Source: Euperipatoides rowelli (Eukaryota; Onychophora; Udeonychophora; Euonychophora; Peripatopsidae). From it: a stretch of DNA of 10,830 nt. Under the pieces are notes generated by a model. That model saw only the letters and a list, made by a program, of their open reading frames with translations, was not told the origin of the DNA and ran no database searches. The first letter of the stretch is position 1, and the number at the start of each line of letters is the position of its first letter. Positions 7,371-10,830 of this stretch are shown here, one piece after another. The DNA lies in NCBI GenBank assembly GCA_003024985.2, contig PXIH01S0022539.1, one strand, 5' to 3'. The translations under genes and the position numbers were made by a program.

Positions 7371-7652
7371 TTTTTATTTTATTTTTAAATTTGCTTTCAC
7401 CTCTCTGTATGAATCTACTTTATTTACAATATGTACATATTTTTCTAAATACACTTTACGTGCTTGCAATAAACCAATGAAAAATATATGGAGCTGTTGG
7501 TTTTCATGATTTGTATTATAATTACGATGAAAGACTGTTTTCTGCTTGAACCAACTTAATCCAGGGAAAGAAGGGTTCCCTGGATTCGAACCAGGGACAA
7601 TCTTAGCCACCGTAGCGCAAAGCGGAGTCGTTATCAACTCGAAGGCCCGTTC
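7371..7652 (-). mobile_element. tRNA-derived SINE, minus strand (SINE-3)
   Basis: On the minus strand the element starts GAACGGGCC and has a tRNA-like 5' head to about 7575. The B box at 7582-7592 is a perfect GGTTCGAATCC inside a strong T-arm, CCTGG-TTCGAAT-CCAGG. The 5' end sits exactly where tRNA position 1 should be: seven acceptor bases, two linker bases, then a D-stem-like TTCG paired with CGAC at three of four positions. The remaining ~200 bp have no coding sense and end in an A-rich tail (AAATTTAAAAATAAAATA). Nine-base duplications flank it. The acceptor stem is not closed and the variable region is about 14 nt, so this is a SINE head, not a working tRNA gene. It is the best-preserved of the three SINEs. 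Confidence 0.85.
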
Positions 7653-7661
7653 CCTATTATT
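7653..7661. repeat. Target-site duplication of SINE-3, copy next to the tRNA-like head
   Basis: CCTATTATT on the plus strand. Its inner edge coincides with tRNA position 1 of the SINE head, which supports the boundary. Confidence 0.75.
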
Positions 7662-7760
7662 GTATTATTAAAAAATGTGTGTTTGTTATAACCATGGAGG
7701 TATAAAGTATAAACAGGGACCCTGTCAGCACCATAAATTCCTGAAGCAGTGTATACTAAG
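7662..7760. other. Unidentified ~100 bp between SINE-3 and the second LINE
   Basis: This stretch has more balanced composition than its surroundings. It holds a perfect 13-base palindrome, ACAGGGACCCTGT (7713-7725), and ACCATGGAGG at 7691-7700. It does not continue the reverse transcriptase read from the right and lies outside the SINE-3 duplications. It may be the broken end of another repeat family. No function can be assigned. Confidence 0.4.
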
Positions 7761-7769
7761 CCTAATTGT

Positions 7770-7948
7770 CGCCCACTGGAAACAAATATCGTAACATCAT
7801 TAATATAGGATATAACTTTAAGGTTTACAACCCTCCCATATGTCCAAATCCAATCATTACCATGTTCTATCTTCTGAATTAACTCAATCAAATAGATTGA
7901 ATACAACGCAGGTGAGAGTGGATATCCCTGAAGCAATCCATTCCTCAT
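7770..7948 (-). pseudogene. Second LINE: reverse transcriptase motifs B and C
   Basis: The open frame beginning at 7948 reads NGLLQGYPLSPALYSIYL (motif B, usual GxxQGCPLSPxLF) and then VISYINDVTIFVSS (motif C). The catalytic YADD is YIND (7796-7807), so the alanine and the first aspartate are both changed and polymerase activity is excluded. Spacing between the motifs is normal. LINE similarity ends around 7765, after VSSGRQL. The frame continues by chance through unrelated sequence to 7634. Confidence 0.88.
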
Positions 7949-7988
7949 CTTAGGAAAGTGTAATACTTTATTATTTAAAAAAAGCCAC

Positions 7989-8213
7989 TTATTTTTCTTT
8001 TAGCATATTAATCAACAATCTTGTAGTTATATAACCACCCAAATACTTCAAGATTATATAACTTAAATATTCTACATTAACAAGGTTATATGCTCCAGAC
8101 ATATCCACCCTTATTACATAATTAGCCTTTCTGAATTTATGATCCAAATTATTGAATGTCATGTGCAAATATGTTAAATCCTGCCCTGTCGTTCTATTTA
8201 TTAGCCCAAACAC
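7989..8213 (-). pseudogene. Second LINE: reverse transcriptase motif A region
   Basis: A 74-codon frame reads MFGLINRTTGQDLTYLHM, the usual GFIxGRxxxD region, then YVIRVDMSGAYNLV for motif A (usual xDxxKAFDxV). The first catalytic aspartate is kept (8103-8105). The second is Asn (8085-8087). It ends in a stop after LLINMLKEK. A frame change separates it from motif B downstream. Confidence 0.85.
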
Positions 8214-8220
8214 AGATTAG

Positions 8221-8330
8221 GAAGCATTTTGTCTACCAACCCAACCACTTCGTTCATTATCATCTTTTCCATACATTTGTGGTCTGAGTTCAACAATGAT
8301 ATAGGTCTAAATTTGTCATGTTCAATCCGT
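8221..8330 (-). pseudogene. Second LINE: RPISLLN segment
   Basis: In a frame different from its neighbours the minus strand reads KFRPISLLNSDHKCMEKM and continues MNEVVGLVDKMLPN. This is the well-known YRPISLLNxDYK block of LINE reverse transcriptases, with D-Y changed to D-H. It stops at TAG/TAA codons near 8213-8220. It lacks a start because it is an internal domain. Confidence 0.85.
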
Positions 8331-8461
8331 ACTCATCAAAAATAACTTATTTTGCTATTATCCTGAGATAAGATTTTAAAAATTCAGCCTAAGTATATTC
8401 ATTACCATAACCCCTTAAAAGGAAATTAAAACAGTCCAACATAACAGATAAAATTACATAA

Positions 8462-8760
8462 GTAAATGTATTATACACTCAATATGATAGTCTGCCAGGA
8501 CCAGGAGTCCAGGAGTCGCTTCGGCTTTTGGCACTTTTAAATCTTTAACTAATTCCTCTCTCACAAAGTTTCCATCCAGGTCTTCAAAGTTATCTTCATT
8601 AATATTTACATTATTCCTGGACCTATAAATCTTATATGTTTTTCTGGCCCCAAACCCCTCAAATCTTGAAATGTCTTTCTTATCAACAAATCTACTTACA
8701 TTATCTTCAATAAATTATTTTTGAACAATCTGAACAATATCAATATTTGATGTATACAGC
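8462..8760 (-). pseudogene. Second LINE: N-terminal reverse transcriptase region
   Basis: A frame of about 100 codons with a single internal stop (near 8715) runs through FVDKKDISRFEGFGARKTYK and NINEDNFEDLDGNFVREE to LVKDLKVPKAEATPGLL. The last part corresponds to the usual LxxLKxxKAPGPDGL motif that opens LINE reverse transcriptases, here with a small disruption. It follows in order from the linker frame to its right and leads, after frameshifts, to RPISLLN. Confidence 0.75.
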
Positions 8761-8808
8761 CATCATTGTATTTTATACAGTGAACATTAGACACGTTTTT
8801 CTTCCTTT

Positions 8809-9276
8809 TTACAAAGATATTAATCTCCATTTAGCCATTCTAGATGTGTTCAGAATTTCATCCTTTACCTTATTTTTGATCCTTTTGCTCTGAACATTCA
8901 TCAAGTATTCTAATCTAAAACGTTGATTCAATACCTGATCATTATTTGCATCATCGACATTTATCTGAGCATTAATAATAGAATTAATATTAGAAATTTC
9001 CTTCTCAATATTTTTTTCTTTCAAATTATTTTGCACTCCAATATTATATATAATATGTTTAATCATCTGCCATTTCACTAATGGATTGTAATTATCATTA
9101 TAGGCTATCACAGTAATACCTTTATCATTATTCACCAACTTACCTACCTTGGTGGACCACACTGCAATCATTCCTATGATTCCAGTGTGGACTTGTCCAT
9201 AGTCTAGAAACAAAAATACGGTCCAACTGATTCGAGGATCTTCTATCCCTCCTAGTAGGAATTTTCTCAATTCCAC
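8809..9276 (-). pseudogene. Second LINE: end of endonuclease and linker
   Basis: This is the longest frame of the element, 155 codons. After IAVWSTKVGKLVNNDKGI it runs through an Asn/Ile-rich linker to LEYLMNVQSKRIKNKVKDEI. In L1/Tx1-type proteins this part joins endonuclease to polymerase and often includes a basic segment like KxxxxIxxRxxW; QSKRIKNKVKDEILNTSRMA fits loosely. The first ~25 codons overlap the endonuclease frame at 9140-9463, showing a frameshift near 9240-9270. The Met at 9276 is not a true start. Confidence 0.7.
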
Positions 9277-9370
9277 AATAATAGACTACATCCAACAAAT
9301 CAAATTTATCATTCCTTTTACTATTATCCATTACCTTCATTAGCTTAATAACATGATCAGAATAAGGCAT
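9140..9370 (-). pseudogene. Second LINE: endonuclease C-terminal fragment
   Basis: The minus-strand frame reads NDKFDLLDVVYYCG, then RRDRRSSNQLDRIFVSRLW. This is the F-L-L-D-V-W-R and S-R-L-D-R-I-x-V-S end of an APE-type endonuclease. The final SDH motif is not readable in place. The N-terminal half of the endonuclease, with the GDFN motif, was not found to the right, so the element is truncated or scrambled beyond about 9400. Confidence 0.75.
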
Positions 9371-9470
9371 CACAGAATACTTTAACGCATATGTACTTGC
9401 CCATAGTCTAGATGCATGATGGGTAACAATAGTGCATTCTGGGTAACAATAGGGGCACTGCAATCATCAG
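9160..9470. repeat. Short shuffled duplications at the end of the second LINE
   Basis: CACTGCAATCAT occurs at 9159-9170 and again at 9456-9467. A 17-base string CTTG(T/C)CCATAGTCTAGA occurs near 9192-9208 and again near 9398-9415. The two pairs are in the same orientation but opposite order. In addition, GGGTAACAATAG is directly repeated at 9420-9431 and 9440-9451. Together they point to local duplication and rearrangement at or near the LINE boundary. Confidence 0.6.
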
Positions 9471-9479
9471 TATCCCAAA

Positions 9480-10229
9480 TGAAAGAAAATGTTGGTTCAG
9501 TTCCAACCTTAAATGATTTTACTTAAGAATATGGCTTAATTATTTGAGATTTATCTAATGCCACATTTATTCACAAATGGTCACCATGATCACCAAAAAT
9601 AACCTCTCTAGACTTTTTCCTATAAGATTATGTCAAGAATAAAGTCTATTCAACACCAATACTTGATGTGAGATCATGGCTCTCATCAAAAAAATGTTGG
9701 AAAACACATGGTGTGTAACTGAATATGGAATGGATGTTACTCCAGGTGAAGAATGGTGTTTTAAGTGTAATTGTATTAAAATTATATTTTGCCAAAAAAT
9801 GTTATTTCTACCTATAATAAGTTATTTTAAAATATTTTTCATAATGCGGAAAATACTTAATGAACCCTCCCCAGAATTGCTGAATAGCATTCACCAGTAA
9901 GTTATATTAATGAATAACGAAGTAGAAATTTTTTAAACCTAATGATCAACTTAACTCTGCTCTTCCCCATGATCATTTTTAAATGTCAGGTGATTTGTTA
10001 TACTGATTTTTTAAAAATAGGTTAGTAAATAAAAAAAACAGGTAAATGTCAAGGAGTGTGGGTCATGAAACAATGAGCACTGTCACCAAAGTTCCTAATG
10101 TACTGAGGTTGGAGTTCAAAATCCTGATCCTTTATTTCAGGAAGAACAAGGACTAGGTATTTTTTTCTCTGATAGATCACAAAGATGAAAACTTTCACTG
10201 ACAAGTAACAGACTGGGAAATGATTGATG
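9480..10229. other. Noncoding stretch with no recognised gene
   Basis: No convincing coding or RNA feature was found. A 74-codon plus-strand frame at 9676-9900 has no recognisable family and a low-complexity hydrophobic middle, so I treat it as chance. A minus-strand frame across 9424-9600 is nearly open (two stops) and contains EPTFSFIWDTDDCSAP, discussed under findings. A loose B-box-like string near 10108 lacks an A box. Confidence 0.5.
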
Positions 10230-10830
10230 AGAAAAAGAAAGATGGCTGACTCCTGTAAAAGACTCAAGAAACTTGTAATTGATTTGAGATGATTCAATGT
10301 AATATAAGCATTGTAAATAATGATGGTTTAACAAAGAAAGATGGCTGACCTGATTCCAGTAAAGAATGAAGAAACTTGTAATCTGATTGTGATTATGACA
10401 AAGTAATACAAGCATTGTAAATAAATGAAGGTTTAACAAAGATAGCTGGCTGACCATATAAGCATCGTAAAGTAATATAATCATTATTTAACAAAGAAAG
10501 ATGGCTGACCTGATTCCAGTAAAGAATGAAGAAACTTGTAATCTGATTGTGATTATGACAAAGTAATACAAACATTGTAAATAAATGAAGGTTTAACAAA
10601 GATAGCTAGCTGACCATATAAGCATTGTAAAGTAATATAATTATTATTTAACAAAGAAAGATGGCTGGCCTGATTCTAGTAAGACTCAAGAAACATGTAA
10701 TCTGATTTGTGATTATGTCAATTTGATTTGTGATTATGTCAAAGTAATACATTGTAAATAAATGACATTTAACAAAGAAAGATGGCTGACCTGATTCCAG
10801 TAAGGACTCAAGAAACTTGTAATCTGATTT
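10230..10830. repeat. Tandem array with 160-bp higher-order unit (right array)
   Basis: Units begin with AACAAAGA(A/T)AG(A/C)TGGCTG at 10330, 10435, 10490, 10595, 10650 and 10771, with a divergent first copy from about 10233. The order is long (105 bp), short (55 bp), long (105), short (55), long (121), then a partial unit cut by the window edge. The two 160-bp pairs 10330-10489 and 10490-10649 are almost identical. Units share AAGCATTGTAAATAAATGAAGG-like ends. The short unit looks like a deletion derivative of the long one, keeping its start and end. Open frames on the minus strand here are repeat read-through. The array continues past the window. Confidence 0.93.
10703..10742. repeat. Internal 19-base duplication within one array unit
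   Basis: TGATTTGTGATTATGTCAA occurs at 10703-10721 and again at 10724-10742. This explains why the unit at 10650-10770 is 121 bp and not 105 bp. Confidence 0.85.

Larger units (their letters stand above)
7761..9400 (-). mobile_element. Second non-LTR retrotransposon, L1/Tx1-like, minus strand, eroded
   Basis: Reading the minus strand from right to left gives an endonuclease tail (about 9140-9370), a linker (8809-9276), the start of the reverse transcriptase (about 8462-8700), the RPISLLN motif (8288-8311), motif A (about 8085-8117) and motifs B and C (about 7796-7948). It breaks off just after motif C near 7761, so the 3' half is missing. The style of SNQLDRIFVS in the endonuclease and FRPISLLN in the reverse transcriptase points to the L1/Tx1 side of LINE diversity, different from the plus-strand LINE. 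Frames shift several times, and active-site residues are altered. It shares the orientation of the transporter exon. Confidence 0.83.

Noticed and set aside
7575-7652. A functional tRNA gene on the minus strand
   Set aside because: The T-arm and B box are perfect, but the acceptor stem does not close, the anticodon stem pairs poorly, the variable region is about 14 nt, and the sequence continues into a SINE body with an A-rich tail and target-site duplications.
9676-9900. 74-codon plus-strand frame with several cysteines
   Set aside because: No recognised family, a low-complexity Ile/Phe middle, no splice or promoter context, and a length expected by chance.
10075-10125. Possible SINE head with a B-box-like GAGTTCAAAATCC
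   Set aside because: The box needs an inserted base to fit, no A box was found at the right distance, and no flanking duplication was seen.
10049-10599. Overlapping minus-strand frames of 68-115 codons
   Set aside because: They are translations of the right tandem array, with internally repeated peptides that mirror the DNA repeat.

Overview
The window is eukaryotic, almost certainly from an AT-rich invertebrate animal. It shows spliced-gene structure (a nucleoside transporter exon with intact splice sites), three tRNA-derived SINEs with target-site duplications, two decayed non-LTR retrotransposons and two minisatellite-type arrays. The sequence alone does not identify the phylum. There are no prokaryotic operons, rRNA genes or CRISPR arrays.

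Layout from left to right: (1) 1-840 is a tandem array of units of about 125 bp, entering from outside the window. (2) 841-1787 is AT-rich noncoding DNA with an 18-T tract and one weak candidate exon or retroposon relic. (3) 1788-1946, minus strand, is one 53-codon exon of an SLC28-type concentrative nucleoside transporter and the only convincing host coding sequence. (4) 2271-2431 is a short SINE. (5) About 3060-6887, plus strand, is a nearly full-span but dead non-LTR retrotransposon: APE-type endonuclease, reverse transcriptase, C-terminal CCHC motif, 3' hairpin and AATC-type tail. A 351-bp SINE interrupts its reverse transcriptase between 13-bp duplications at 4821-4833 and 5185-5197. (6) 7362-7661, minus strand, is a third SINE with a perfect B box and 9-bp duplications. 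(7) About 7760-9400, minus strand, is a second, more eroded non-LTR element of L1/Tx1-like type. (8) About 9400-10230 has no recognisable gene. (9) 10230-10830 is a second array with a 160-bp higher-order unit (105 + 55 bp) that runs off the right edge.

The simplest reading is that the window lies in a large, transposon-filled intron, or the intronic surroundings, of an SLC28-family gene on the minus strand. Earlier exons would lie to the right and later ones to the left. No coding sequence here looks active as a transposon. The sequence does record a history: insertion of the plus-strand LINE, loss of its catalytic motif, and a SINE landing inside its reverse transcriptase. I found no clear new biological system. 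The points most worth checking are the transporter exon that lacks the otherwise conserved NEF signature, the three unlike SINE families with clean duplications, and the two-part structure of the right-hand array.
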